64,000 nucleotides of DNA, taken from positions 496,001 through 560,000 of the forward strand of contig NZ_JAPONB010000001.1 of assembly GCF_026676115.1 (NCBI RefSeq). The letters are read 5' to 3'. Each line of letters begins with the position of its first letter. Within the stretch, counting starts at the first letter, position 1. The position numbers and the translations under genes are program-made. Below the pieces are notes generated by a model that saw nothing but the letters and a program-made list of their open reading frames with translations, was not told where the DNA came from and searched no databases. Shown here in pieces: positions 27,432 through 36,599 of this stretch. The DNA is from Salinimicrobium sp. TH3 (GTDB lineage Bacteria > Bacteroidota > Bacteroidia > Flavobacteriales > Flavobacteriaceae).

Positions 27432-28088
27432 TTATTCTTCCACAAGTTTATGCTTTAAAGCAAATTTATAGACACCAAGAGAATTTTTCACCCCAATTTT
27501 ACGCATAAGATTTTTACGATGTGTTTCCACTGTTTTGGGACTTATAAAAAGAACATCTGCTATGTCGGTATTTGAGTTTTCATAAGCGATCAATTTGAGA
27601 ATTTCAAGCTCTCTTTCAGTAAGAACGTCCAGTTCATTCTCCTGCTCTTTTCTTTGCTGAAAATTCTGAAGAAGGTTTTGTGCCAGTTGGGTGCTTATAG
27701 ATTGGCTCAGGTAAGGATCTCCTTTCATAACCTGCATAATTGCCATTTCCAGTTCTGCTTTCCCGGTGTTCTTTAAAATATATCCCGAGGCACCGGCTTC
27801 AAGCATAGCGGTCACAGAATCCAGGTCATTTTCCATGGTTAACCCCAGGATCCTGATTTGCGGATATTTCGACTTTATGGCTTTTGTAGTTTCGATGCCA
27901 TTGAGCACAGGCATATTAAGATCTACAATGACAAGATCTGGAGAGAGTTCTTTTAATTTCTCCAGAACTTCGTTTCCGCTTTTCACCGCTGCCAATACCT
28001 GCACTTCTTTTAGTTGTGACAATAAAGAAGATAATCCATCCAGGAACATTTGGTGATCGTCTGCCAGTATTATTTTTATTTTTTCCAT
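27432..28088 (-). CDS. LuxR/NarL-type response regulator
   Basis: The protein has 218 residues. Receiver domain: acidic pair Asp10-Asp11, phospho-acceptor Asp56 in VIVDLNMP, and Lys in GYILKNTGK. A LuxR-type helix-turn-helix occupies about 150-200 (LTERELEILKLIAYENSNTD, then FISPKTVETHRKNL). The gene begins 2 bp after the stop of the histidine kinase, so the pair is one operon. It is the best candidate for the activator that reads the four shared promoter elements at 26.0, 27.3, 33.3 and 37.5 kb (inference from position only). Confidence 0.9.
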   Translation of the reverse strand: MEKIKIILADDHQMFLDGLSSLLSQLKEVQVLAAVKSGNEVLEKLKELSPDLVIVDLNMPVLNGIETTKAIKSKYPQIRILGLTMENDLDSVTAMLEAGASGYILKNTGKAELEMAIMQVMKGDPYLSQSISTQLAQNLLQNFQQRKEQENELDVLTERELEILKLIAYENSNTDIADVLFISPKTVETHRKNLMRKIGVKNSLGVYKFALKHKLVEE

Positions 28089-28090
28089 AC

Positions 28091-31000
28091 CTAAATTTTT
28101 AGGGGAATAGTTATGTTGAAAACTGTCCCACTATTAATTGAAGAATCAATATCCAGATATCCGTTAAGAAGTTTGATGCGGGAATAAATATTCTTTAATC
28201 CAAGGCCGAATCCTGTTACACTTGTGTCAAAGCCTTTACCATTATCCTCTACCAGGAGATGCAGCAAGTCCCCTGTCTCAGTGAGACTAACGTTGACTTT
28301 GGTCGCTGAAGCGTGTTTAATAATGTTTTGAATTATCTCCTGCAGTACACGATACAGTGTAAACTTACATGCTGCGGAAGGTTCACTTTCCAGTCTCTCT
28401 GCATAAAATTTATATTCAATTCCATTGACTACCCTGTTTTTAGCAATGAGTTTTTGTAGAATATCGGCAATACCGCGGTTATTTAGGTCGGGAGGCATGA
28501 GATTATGTGAAATACTTCTCACTTCTTCACAGCTCTCATCAATAAGATCTGAAATATTTTTTAGGAGCTCTTCATTTTCGGAAGCCGTATCTGTTGGCTG
28601 AATCCGGGAAAGATTAATCCTGGTGAGTGCGAGGATTTGACCTAAACTATCGTGCAATTCCTCTGCAATACGTTGCCTTTCTTTTTCCTGGGACTCAATC
28701 ACCGCTTCTATTCGATTCCTTTCCTGCAGTTTAAGCTGTTTGTTCAGGAGGTTAGTGTTTTCATAATAGACGGCATTTGTAAAAGTGGTGCAGGCGAGTT
28801 CTAACTTGACAGGAAAGAGGTCTTTTTCAGCTTCCGAATCAATCCTGCAGTCTTCCAGATAAAATATTGCTATGGTTTCTGCACTTTGTTTTACAGGGAT
28901 TATGGTAATATTCCCGGGTTGCTGTTCTCTGAGATATTCATCTTCGGCGAAAAGAGATTCCCGCAGTAACTCCTGAAGAAGCAATTTTTCGCCTTTTTTA
29001 ATGATGTAGTTTAAAACACTTACGGGAAGCTTCTCCCTAAGATCCTTTAAAGCTTCCTCAACCCGAACGCCCAGGGATTTTGACGCCAGAACCTGCCAGT
29101 TATTGTCTTTAAGTATAAAAATCCCCCCTTTCTTTGCTTTTAGGTCTTTAATCAACAGGTTTAAAAGATATTGTCCCAGCTCTTCTAAAATTATATTCCC
29201 TGAAGGAACATTACGGCGGAGTATCTTCTTAATGGTTTCATAGTGACCGCCAAGCTCAATCTTCTCCTGTGATCGCTTCTTCTTTGGAGTAAGATATCCA
29301 TACTTCGTTTGGAGTTGATCTACTTTCGCCATGGCACCCCAGCGTTTGTAGTTCTTTAGACATATTTCTAAATAATGTTTTGCCAGTCCGGTTCTGTTTT
29401 TGTAGTGATAATACTTAAAAGCTAGTTCTGCAGCAATAGCGGCATGATGAGTGAATTTCATCTTTTGGGCCTGCTCAATGGCACGGTCATACAGCAGGGT
29501 GGCTTCTTCAAAATCCCCTCTGCACTTTGCAATTTCCGCCTGCAGCAAATAAACCTTGTGAAGATAGTTACCCGAACCAAAGGCAGTGAGCCGCTGGAAT
29601 TCCTCAAGTTTCGGCTGAACACTGGAGAGAACTTCCGGAAAAGATTCGGGATTTGAATATGCTGCCTGTAACCTGCTTAAGGAATAAAAGAAAAAATGTT
29701 CCAGCTCGATCTGGAATCCCTTGTAGATATGTCCCAGACTCTCACAAATCTTTCCTGCTTTTAATGCTGCCTCATTATAACCGGCAATATAATTGAGCTT
29801 TTGTAAAGCAAGATTCAAGTGATACCGGCTATTCAGATTTTGTTCCGACTGTCTTAAAAGATCTTTTGAGAATCGGAATTTTCCCTTCTCCAAACCCTGT
29901 TTAGTTCCGACGAGATAATTAGTAAGATCGTCATCGCTGCTGCTGATGAAAAAAATGTGATAATTCTTTTCAAACCTCTTTGTAGCCTCCATATGTTTCA
30001 GAAGGTTCCTGCCTCTATAACAGTCCAGCAGGCGAATGTTGGTAGAGCAAAAGGCAGCATAATGAGGGTCTCCGGCTTCATAGGCTTTTACAACAGATTC
30101 TTTAAGTTTTTTACTGCATATCCTGTAGTGATTATTCCAGGCGAAAAAATTAAGAGTACCTACATAGTAAATGATATGGGAATATCTTTTAAAAGGATCG
30201 TTTTCGATCATCTTAAGAGAAAGTCTTCCCAGGAAATAAGCAAGATCCCGGTTCTCCCGGCTCAGGGAAGAGATGACAAAACTGGCAGAAAAGAGTACCG
30301 GGCTTACAGGGGTATGTCCTTTTTCCACTATGAGCAGGAGACTTCTAATCGTTAGATAAAGATGTTTCCTCACATCGAGGTAGTAAAGAAAGGTGAGGGA
30401 AGTGGTTATGAGCTTTAGCAGGTCCTGATATTCCTTATCAGGATTGAGTAGCCGGGTAAAATCTGTTTTTTCGGTGTAAGCAGCAGCTTTTTCCTGAAGC
30501 AGGCTACAATTCTCCATGTTTTCTTTCTCCATTTTTTCAACCGTGAATGGAAAATGAATGCCGAATTCTCCCAGTATCTGCGCAAAACTGCTAAGCCCGT
30601 GTTCGAGGAGGTGAGAAGTGTTTTTTTGATACATCAATGCAGAACAGATCCTGATTTTGATCAACATAGCTTTCACCCTTTGATGTCGGGTGCCATTGAG
30701 GTCAAGAACTTTTTGAGCATAAGACAGGGCAATCTCAAATCTTTGCAGGAGGAAATTGGTTTCAGCATATCCATAAAAGATGAGATAACCGATACTTTCA
30801 ATTTCAAGTTTCTTTGCTTCAAAGATCCTTTGTAGGGCCGGATCCTTGATCCTGATTGGTTTTTCACTTTCCCTGAAAAATTTATCGGCATTTTGAATAT
30901 AGCCTAATGCAGTTTCAAAAGCCGAGTTGTTGATCGCAAGGCGGGCAGCCTGTATGTTAAGAAGTACAATTTCCTTGGAATAGATCTTTCCTGAACCAGC

Positions 31001-32287
31001 CAGTTCTTTGGTCCGGTTAAGATGATTCACGGCATTAAATAAATCTGCATTCTGGTAATCTCCACAGACTTTGAGCATATAGACTGCAGCTTTCAAGTGC
31101 AGGTCGCATTTTTCTGAATTGGAAAGTAAGGAATTGGCAGCAGAGAAGACGTGGTCATGAGCAAATACGTAAGTTGTCCCCTTCTTTATGAGAAGACCCC
31201 GGGTGCTAAGTAGACCCAAAGATTTCCGGGATTCTTTGTCAAACGGGTCATAAATATTTTGGAGCGCTTCCGGAGTAAAATAGAAACCTAAGCAGGAAGC
31301 AGCTGCAATGAGTTTCTGCTGGTGAAATGGTAAAGCTCTTATTTGCTCTCTAATAAGAACTACAGAATCCTTTTCTCCTCCAAGCCTGGGCAAACGCTCC
31401 CAAAAAAGAGGATTTCCGGGCCCTAAGCTCAATAGGTCCCGGCTTTCGACCGCCTTGATGATCTCTTGTATTCCAAAAGGGTTTCCTTCTGTTTCCATCC
31501 AAAGGTAGTTCGAGAAAGAAGCCAGATTCTCTTTAGAAAAGTTCCATTCCGGTGGGATCATACGGGGAACAACAGAACGGGGAAAAGGTTCGAGTCGTAT
31601 TAGTTTCACCTTGCTACCAGTAAATATATTTCCCAATGGTTGGGAAAGGGCAGAAGAAGGATCCTCGTGCGGACGGTAGGCAGCTACAAGTCTTAATCCT
31701 CCAATCTGCTTCCCTGTCAATTCTTCAAGTAGGTCCAGGGAAGCTCTATCTGCCCACTGCAGGTCGTCAAGAAAAAGAACAACTTCGTATCCGAGTGCGG
31801 TAATACTTTTAAAGAACTTCTTCAGGAAGTAGTAGAACCTTGCTTTAATTTGATGTGAATCCACCTTGTTGGGATACTGAACCAGATGTTTCCTGTTAAA
31901 AAACACTTCCAGATCGGGAAACACAGAGGTGATTACCCTAATATGAGTTTGCAGGGCAGAGGTAGCATTTTCCCGAAGTTCATCAAATTCTTTATCGCTT
32001 AACAGGAGGATCTGTTGACTCCATAAGGTAAATGCCTGACGAAATGCCGAATAAGGGGTGTCTCCCCGGTTATTCTGAAATTTACCATAGAGCTTAAAGA
32101 AGTTTTTTTGCAGATTTTCTTCCAGCACATGTTTGATGAGGCTGGTCTTGCCAATCCCCGCCGGCCCCTCCACGATGAGTAGAGAAGTTTTTTGTGAGTC
32201 CCAAAGAATTTCAGAGATTTTTTTAAATTCTCTGTTTCGACCTAAAAGCCTGTTGGCTGGTTTGGAGATGGTTGGAAGACCAGGCAT
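28091..32287 (-). CDS. Giant sensor histidine kinase: AAA ATPase, TPR-like repeats, GAF, HisKA_3/HATPase
   Basis: The protein has 1,398 residues. The N-terminus carries an AAA_16/STAND-type ATPase: P-loop GPAGIGKTSL at residues 41-50 and Walker B VVLFLDDLQWAD near 180. About 400-1020 is helical and fits TPR-like repeats. A GAF-like domain covers about 1030-1180. The C-terminus is a NarX/DesK-type kinase: AEELHDSLGQ has the phospho-acceptor His (near 1205), and VEDNGKGFD and GFGLGLKNIYSR are the ATP-binding boxes. There are no membrane spans, so it is cytoplasmic. The front half resembles MalT/LAL regulators, but the output is a kinase feeding the LuxR-type partner downstream. The signal is unknown. 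Confidence 0.85.
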   Translation of the reverse strand: MPGLPTISKPANRLLGRNREFKKISEILWDSQKTSLLIVEGPAGIGKTSLIKHVLEENLQKNFFKLYGKFQNNRGDTPYSAFRQAFTLWSQQILLLSDKEFDELRENATSALQTHIRVITSVFPDLEVFFNRKHLVQYPNKVDSHQIKARFYYFLKKFFKSITALGYEVVLFLDDLQWADRASLDLLEELTGKQIGGLRLVAAYRPHEDPSSALSQPLGNIFTGSKVKLIRLEPFPRSVVPRMIPPEWNFSKENLASFSNYLWMETEGNPFGIQEIIKAVESRDLLSLGPGNPLFWERLPRLGGEKDSVVLIREQIRALPFHQQKLIAAASCLGFYFTPEALQNIYDPFDKESRKSLGLLSTRGLLIKKGTTYVFAHDHVFSAANSLLSNSEKCDLHLKAAVYMLKVCGDYQNADLFNAVNHLNRTKELAGSGKIYSKEIVLLNIQAARLAINNSAFETALGYIQNADKFFRESEKPIRIKDPALQRIFEAKKLEIESIGYLIFYGYAETNFLLQRFEIALSYAQKVLDLNGTRHQRVKAMLIKIRICSALMYQKNTSHLLEHGLSSFAQILGEFGIHFPFTVEKMEKENMENCSLLQEKAAAYTEKTDFTRLLNPDKEYQDLLKLITTSLTFLYYLDVRKHLYLTIRSLLLIVEKGHTPVSPVLFSASFVISSLSRENRDLAYFLGRLSLKMIENDPFKRYSHIIYYVGTLNFFAWNNHYRICSKKLKESVVKAYEAGDPHYAAFCSTNIRLLDCYRGRNLLKHMEATKRFEKNYHIFFISSSDDDLTNYLVGTKQGLEKGKFRFSKDLLRQSEQNLNSRYHLNLALQKLNYIAGYNEAALKAGKICESLGHIYKGFQIELEHFFFYSLSRLQAAYSNPESFPEVLSSVQPKLEEFQRLTAFGSGNYLHKVYLLQAEIAKCRGDFEEATLLYDRAIEQAQKMKFTHHAAIAAELAFKYYHYKNRTGLAKHYLEICLKNYKRWGAMAKVDQLQTKYGYLTPKKKRSQEKIELGGHYETIKKILRRNVPSGNIILEELGQYLLNLLIKDLKAKKGGIFILKDNNWQVLASKSLGVRVEEALKDLREKLPVSVLNYIIKKGEKLLLQELLRESLFAEDEYLREQQPGNITIIPVKQSAETIAIFYLEDCRIDSEAEKDLFPVKLELACTTFTNAVYYENTNLLNKQLKLQERNRIEAVIESQEKERQRIAEELHDSLGQILALTRINLSRIQPTDTASENEELLKNISDLIDESCEEVRSISHNLMPPDLNNRGIADILQKLIAKNRVVNGIEYKFYAERLESEPSAACKFTLYRVLQEIIQNIIKHASATKVNVSLTETGDLLHLLVEDNGKGFDTSVTGFGLGLKNIYSRIKLLNGYLDIDSSINSGTVFNITIPLKI

Positions 32288-32460
32288 ACCTTAGCTGTTA
32301 ATCTTTCGACGTTTCTGTAATAGGGGAGAATAAATTTAATTTAAATTCATAAATGAAATTATACTTATCTAAATTTTATGAAATAAATCGAATTTGTCTC
32401 ATTGGTCACTGTGTGTCTGTAAGTCAGAAGTTACCAGTGTAACAGGCCCCTGGTCTTAAG

Positions 32461-32913
32461 CTAAAGACCTTTTGAATATTTAGAATTATTCCCTTCCTGC
32501 AGATAACTTTCCAGCCATTTTACTGCATCTGGAGTTTTTCGGAAAATCCTGATGTGGAAGATCTTTCCAGGGGCTAGTTCCTTTTCCATTTCCAGGCTGT
32601 TAAAAATGTTTTGTGGCGAAACATAAGCCACTTTTGATATTCCGGCTTTATAGAGTCGCATGAGATTAAATCGTTCGACCCAGGACATGTCTTCGGGAGG
32701 TAAAATATTTCCATTGTTGATCTTTATGAGGTAAGCTTTAAAATTTCCGTTGGACATTGCATATAATATCTCTTTAAGTTCGGGTCGCTTTAGCAGGTGT
32801 GGTTTAAAGTGTTCCTGATAAAGAATTGTGCCCGCAGCATTAGATGATAACATGTAATTTGCGTTTTCAGCAAGAATCACTTCCTGGAGATGATGTGGGT
32901 TTAAAGTAGGCAA
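32461..32913 (-). CDS. STAS/SpoIIAA-like small protein
   Basis: The protein has 150 residues with no signal or membrane segment. The C-terminal half (ISKVAYVSPQNIF, then FHIRIFRKTPDAVKWLESYL) matches the SpoIIAA-like (PF11964) end pattern, where an IFR/AxxWL segment closes a STAS-like fold. It follows the 32927 gene by 13 bp and belongs to the operon driven by the regulated promoter at 33258-33330. Function unknown. Confidence 0.55.
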   Translation of the reverse strand: MPTLNPHHLQEVILAENANYMLSSNAAGTILYQEHFKPHLLKRPELKEILYAMSNGNFKAYLIKINNGNILPPEDMSWVERFNLMRLYKAGISKVAYVSPQNIFNSLEMEKELAPGKIFHIRIFRKTPDAVKWLESYLQEGNNSKYSKGL

Positions 32914-32926
32914 TTGAGTAGAGGTT

Positions 32927-33214
32927 TTAATTTACAGAGGTTTTTTCGAACTGTTCATTGGGACTGACCTGGGCCAGGCTTACTACGAGCCGGAAAAAAT
33001 TGGGATTGTCCAGATTTTCTTCCCGGTCCTTAACTGTGACTTCTTTAATAATTTCTGTGTTTTCGACAGGCAGTTGATCCTGAATGGGTAATCCGATCAG
33101 GAATAAAGAAAACATCACCTGTTTTATAAGCAGCAACAGGGTCCAGTAGCTTTTGAATACTCCTGCCAGGCGCTCACTACCGTAATTTCCAAATAACCTG
33201 TCTATCGTTTCCAT
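32927..33214 (-). CDS. Small protein with one hydrophobic segment, function unknown
   Basis: The protein has 95 residues. Residues about 23-45 (SYWTLLLLIKQVMFSLFLIG) are hydrophobic and may span or touch the membrane; the rest is charged. It is first in a two-gene operon with the SpoIIAA-like gene and has a copy of the shared promoter element 44 bp upstream of its start. Confidence 0.5.
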   Translation of the reverse strand: METIDRLFGNYGSERLAGVFKSYWTLLLLIKQVMFSLFLIGLPIQDQLPVENTEIIKEVTVKDREENLDNPNFFRLVVSLAQVSPNEQFEKTSVN

Positions 33215-33257
33215 GTGTTCTATCTTTAGTTCTTAGAAAAGAGTAATTCTTATGATA

Positions 33258-33330
33258 CAAAGGTGTGACCGAAATAAAGTATATGAAATACCGTTTAAGA
33301 GGGGTTTTGTCTACCGTCTATAGGGTATTT
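33258..33330 (-). promoter_or_regulatory. Shared regulon promoter element, copy 3 (32927-32461 operon)
   Basis: Read towards the gene: AAATACC, 31 bp, GGTATTT, 21 bp, ACCTTTG. The arms extend to TGAAATACC/GGTATTTCA. The same spacing as in the other three copies. Predicted 5' untranslated region about 37 nt. Confidence 0.7.
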
Positions 33331-33485
33331 CAAATCGGTGAGCAGTGGGAATTACAGAGAATTCGGAAACATAAAATATGCAAAACCATTCTTTTATCTT
33401 CAGGGTAGACCAAATAACAGAGGGGGAGAATGCACATGGTTTTTCTGTTTTTCTGTACCAAAGAAAGATTAATAGTACATATCTT

Positions 33486-34769
33486 TTATTTCACCAATAC
33501 AACCGAATTCTCAAACTCTCCTTTCTCAATTTCAGGATTTGCAGGGTCCAGTATCCATTTGCCATCTACAATAAAATTATAGGTATGTCTGCCGGGAGAA
33601 ACTTCTGTTGATAAAATCCATTCATCACCCTTACGTTCCATAAAAAGACTCTCCCGCTCCCAAGAATTAAAACTGCCGGTAACTATTACTTTTTTGGCCT
33701 CAGGAAAAGCCTTTAGTTTAAAAGTTAAATGTTTAAAAATGGGTTTATCGGCCTGCTGTTTTTCGATAATATCTGCCAATCTCTTACGTTCAACTCCTGA
33801 ATTTTTTTCCAGAAGATCATGGAGGGCAAGCAGGTGAGCTTCGTGTAAAGCCAATTTAGTGTCTACGAATATATCCGGATTTACTCCCACTCCTTCCCAG
33901 GAACTACCATCAACGGGATCTACGGAGGTTGAATAGGGAACGTTAACACCAAATTTATTGTTAAGCCTCATCAGTTGGAATGGGTGGGATCCTCCGCGGG
34001 TAATATTGCCTATGATTGTTGCCCGTTGCCGCTTTTGCATCAGGAAGGCCAGAGCTTCCCCTCCCGAAAAAGTGCGGCCGCTGGTAAGTACGTAAACCGG
34101 CTTGTTCAGATACTTTTTACCGGGAACCCAGGCGACACTCCAAAATTGTCTTATGAAGTTTGTTTCTCGAATATGAAAATCCATTAGATGCACCGGATCC
34201 TGGAAGAAATAACCTAAAAGGAAAGGGACTGTGTTTTGATCCATACTTCCTCTGCATTCCCGAAGATCTAATATTAAAGCATCTGTGTCGGCTACCTTGT
34301 GCATGGCATCTACGAGTGTGTCCGCTACTCGGTCCAATGGTCCGAAAAGAGGAATTTCCAGGTAACCAATATTACCGGGAAGGATTTCTTTTTTTCTAAA
34401 GCCAAAGCCGGATGAGCCTAAAACCATCTTTAAATATTCTTCCTTCTCTTTCTCGTCACTTTCAACAACATTTTCAGAATTTTCAACAGGATAATAAGTC
34501 AAACCCAGGTGAAGATCCTGTGTTATTTCCCTCAGATCTTCAGTAACACTAAAAGCGAAATCTTCTTCAGAAATGAGACTATCGTAACGACCATTTAGAT
34601 AATGTTTAGTCAATCGCTGTTCAATCTCTTCAGTTGCTTCCTCTTTAACATATTTTTTTGAAAGTATATCGAACATAGATTTCAAAGTGCTCTGTTTTTC
34701 TTCCGCTGTAAGCTGCGCCTGTGCCAGTTGTGATAGCATTAATATTGCTATAAAAGCCTTTAATTTCAT
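33486..34769 (-). CDS. Secreted S41-family peptidase with C-terminal CBM48-like domain
   Basis: The protein has 427 residues with a signal peptide (FIAILMLSQLAQAQ). The S41 core has LILDLRECRG and VYVLTSGRTFSGGEA, where Ser235 is the likely nucleophile, then GNITRGGSHP. No PDZ domain is seen. The last ~80 residues (KVIVTGSFNSWERESL, ILSTEVSPGRHTYNFIVDG) read as a glycogen-binding/CBM48-like Ig fold. This pairing of a C-terminal-processing-type peptidase with a carbohydrate-binding fold is unusual. Substrate unknown. Confidence 0.8.
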   Translation of the reverse strand: MKLKAFIAILMLSQLAQAQLTAEEKQSTLKSMFDILSKKYVKEEATEEIEQRLTKHYLNGRYDSLISEEDFAFSVTEDLREITQDLHLGLTYYPVENSENVVESDEKEKEEYLKMVLGSSGFGFRKKEILPGNIGYLEIPLFGPLDRVADTLVDAMHKVADTDALILDLRECRGSMDQNTVPFLLGYFFQDPVHLMDFHIRETNFIRQFWSVAWVPGKKYLNKPVYVLTSGRTFSGGEALAFLMQKRQRATIIGNITRGGSHPFQLMRLNNKFGVNVPYSTSVDPVDGSSWEGVGVNPDIFVDTKLALHEAHLLALHDLLEKNSGVERKRLADIIEKQQADKPIFKHLTFKLKAFPEAKKVIVTGSFNSWERESLFMERKGDEWILSTEVSPGRHTYNFIVDGKWILDPANPEIEKGEFENSVVLVK

Positions 34770-34838
34770 ATAATTTGAATTTTAATTAATAGATGTTTTT
34801 AGATAAATAAGCGGAAGAACCGGAACTACTGAAAGTTC

Positions 34839-35720
34839 TTACAGTACAGAAACTCTTTCGCTGTCTTTGTGAAGTTCATCTTTTGGTAAGATCGTTTGGG
34901 TATATTCATTTTTTATATAAACATACAAAGCGATGACTGCAGATACCAGCGGCACCATAATTCCGAATTCTCCAATGAAATAATCCGTATTTCCCGTATC
35001 TGCCGTAAGATTGGTATAGAAACTTTGTATGACCCCATTATGTACAGCATGAAATATGACTGCTGGCCAAAGACTGTTTGATTTGAGCCTTAACCATGTT
35101 AAAATAATCGCCCCCGCCAGAACAAGGATGAAAAAACAAGCTAGTTGAAACCAAAGTGGAGTAGCTGCATTTCCATAATTTCCGGATATGATCCCCGGTA
35201 AGTGCCAGAAAAACCAAATACTGCCGCTTATTAATGCTGTATTTCTAAATGTCGTTATTTTGATCATTTCTGGTACGAGAAAACCCCGCCAGCCCAGTTC
35301 TTCTCCCAGAACTAAAATCATATTGGGGAGCAAGTTTAAAATACTGATAAAAAAGAATGCTGAAATAATGATAACTATGTCATTAGGATTATCCATCCCC
35401 AAAGTTAAACGAGCCCTTTCTAAGAAAGTATCCTTGGGCATAGCCCCTAATCCTGATATCCAAATGATGCTGTAAGCAATTCCTCCATATAAAATGGGCA
35501 GCAACCAACCATAACCCATCCATTTTAGATTAAGTTTCCAGCCGAACTCTGAGAATTTTCTCTTTGTGGAAAATGTAGCAATTAAGGCTGCGATCCCCGG
35601 CACCCACATAACGCCAAACATGGACAGAGGTGAATCTGTTGGAAGAAACTGTGTGGCAATGGTTAATACAATCAGCAATACTCCAAAAATTAAAAGCCTG
35701 AAAGGAATCAAATTTTTCAT
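34839..35720 (-). CDS. CPBP-family intramembrane protease (CAAX-type)
   Basis: The protein has 293 residues and about eight membrane helices. The three CPBP motifs are present: LGEELGWRGFL (Glu-Glu and Arg), FFWHLPG (His) and IFHAVHNG (second His, Asn). These form the glutamic intramembrane protease site. The C-terminal tail is cytoplasmic and charged. It is in a minus-strand series with neighbours 70-80 bp apart. Substrate unknown. Confidence 0.85.
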   Translation of the reverse strand: MKNLIPFRLLIFGVLLIVLTIATQFLPTDSPLSMFGVMWVPGIAALIATFSTKRKFSEFGWKLNLKWMGYGWLLPILYGGIAYSIIWISGLGAMPKDTFLERARLTLGMDNPNDIVIIISAFFFISILNLLPNMILVLGEELGWRGFLVPEMIKITTFRNTALISGSIWFFWHLPGIISGNYGNAATPLWFQLACFFILVLAGAIILTWLRLKSNSLWPAVIFHAVHNGVIQSFYTNLTADTGNTDYFIGEFGIMVPLVSAVIALYVYIKNEYTQTILPKDELHKDSERVSVL

Positions 35721-35801
35721 AATAAATTATTTTGAATGTGACTTATAAAAATCACCCACGGTTATTCCCGTCGAAACCGTATCTGAGATTTTACCTGTTT
35801 T

Positions 35802-36521
35802 TTAGATTTCGGGAGTGTATTTAGGCTGAAAATTGGCCGAATGTTTAAGCACATTAATAACAAGTCTTCTTATGCTGACCAAATGGGCAAAAAGAGCAGC
35901 AGGGACTATTATCCCGGGCAACAGGACGAAAGGGAAATAAGTAACTCCAATATTAGGTTGTTCAAATCCATATAGCTGAAAAGGAGTTGGTGAAGACGCA
36001 ACTGCTATGAACATAATGGTTAAAACTAAGCCCAGTCCCAGGAAATTCCATGCAAGCAGCCCTCTATTTCCTAATAGTCCCGCCTTGAAGACTAAATAAA
36101 ATATCACAGGAGCAGTTAGTCCTGTGATTACATCAAAATTATAACCATTAAAGGTCATGATCTGCGGCACCATGCCCGCGGCATAAAGTTGAAAAAGAAC
36201 TATTTCTACAGGAAATCGCACAGTCTGTAAAAGGGTAAGGTCTGTGAGCTCTACAGAATCTATCAATCTTCTTCCTCTTTTTGTTAAAAGCGTTAGAAGG
36301 CAAAATGCCACTCCGGGACCTACCAGGAACAAAAATCGGGGTATAGCAACGTTTACCTCCCTATAGAAACCGGTAAAGCCGAAAAAACTGATAATACCCG
36401 CCCACACCAGGACTAGTATTAGAAAATTTTTTGGCTTTCCGGCCGCTTTGAAAAGCATATAGACAACAAATACTGAAGACAGTATCATAATCAAATGAGT
36501 GAAAAAAGATAGTTTTTCCAT
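35802..36521 (-). CDS. Integral membrane protein, function unknown
   Basis: The protein has 239 residues, about seven hydrophobic helices, and small charged loops (LTKRGRRLIDSVELTD). I do not recognise a family; similar proteins are annotated only as hypothetical. It is 78 bp upstream of nothing but the next gene at 36600 and has no visible regulatory element. Confidence 0.5.
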   Translation of the reverse strand: MEKLSFFTHLIMILSSVFVVYMLFKAAGKPKNFLILVLVWAGIISFFGFTGFYREVNVAIPRFLFLVGPGVAFCLLTLLTKRGRRLIDSVELTDLTLLQTVRFPVEIVLFQLYAAGMVPQIMTFNGYNFDVITGLTAPVIFYLVFKAGLLGNRGLLAWNFLGLGLVLTIMFIAVASSPTPFQLYGFEQPNIGVTYFPFVLLPGIIVPAALFAHLVSIRRLVINVLKHSANFQPKYTPEI

Positions 36522-36599
36522 AATGCCAGAATTTAATTACCGGTCTTTTTAAATATTTAGAGTAATAACAGGGATCTAAAAATTAGCTTTAATTTTGAT

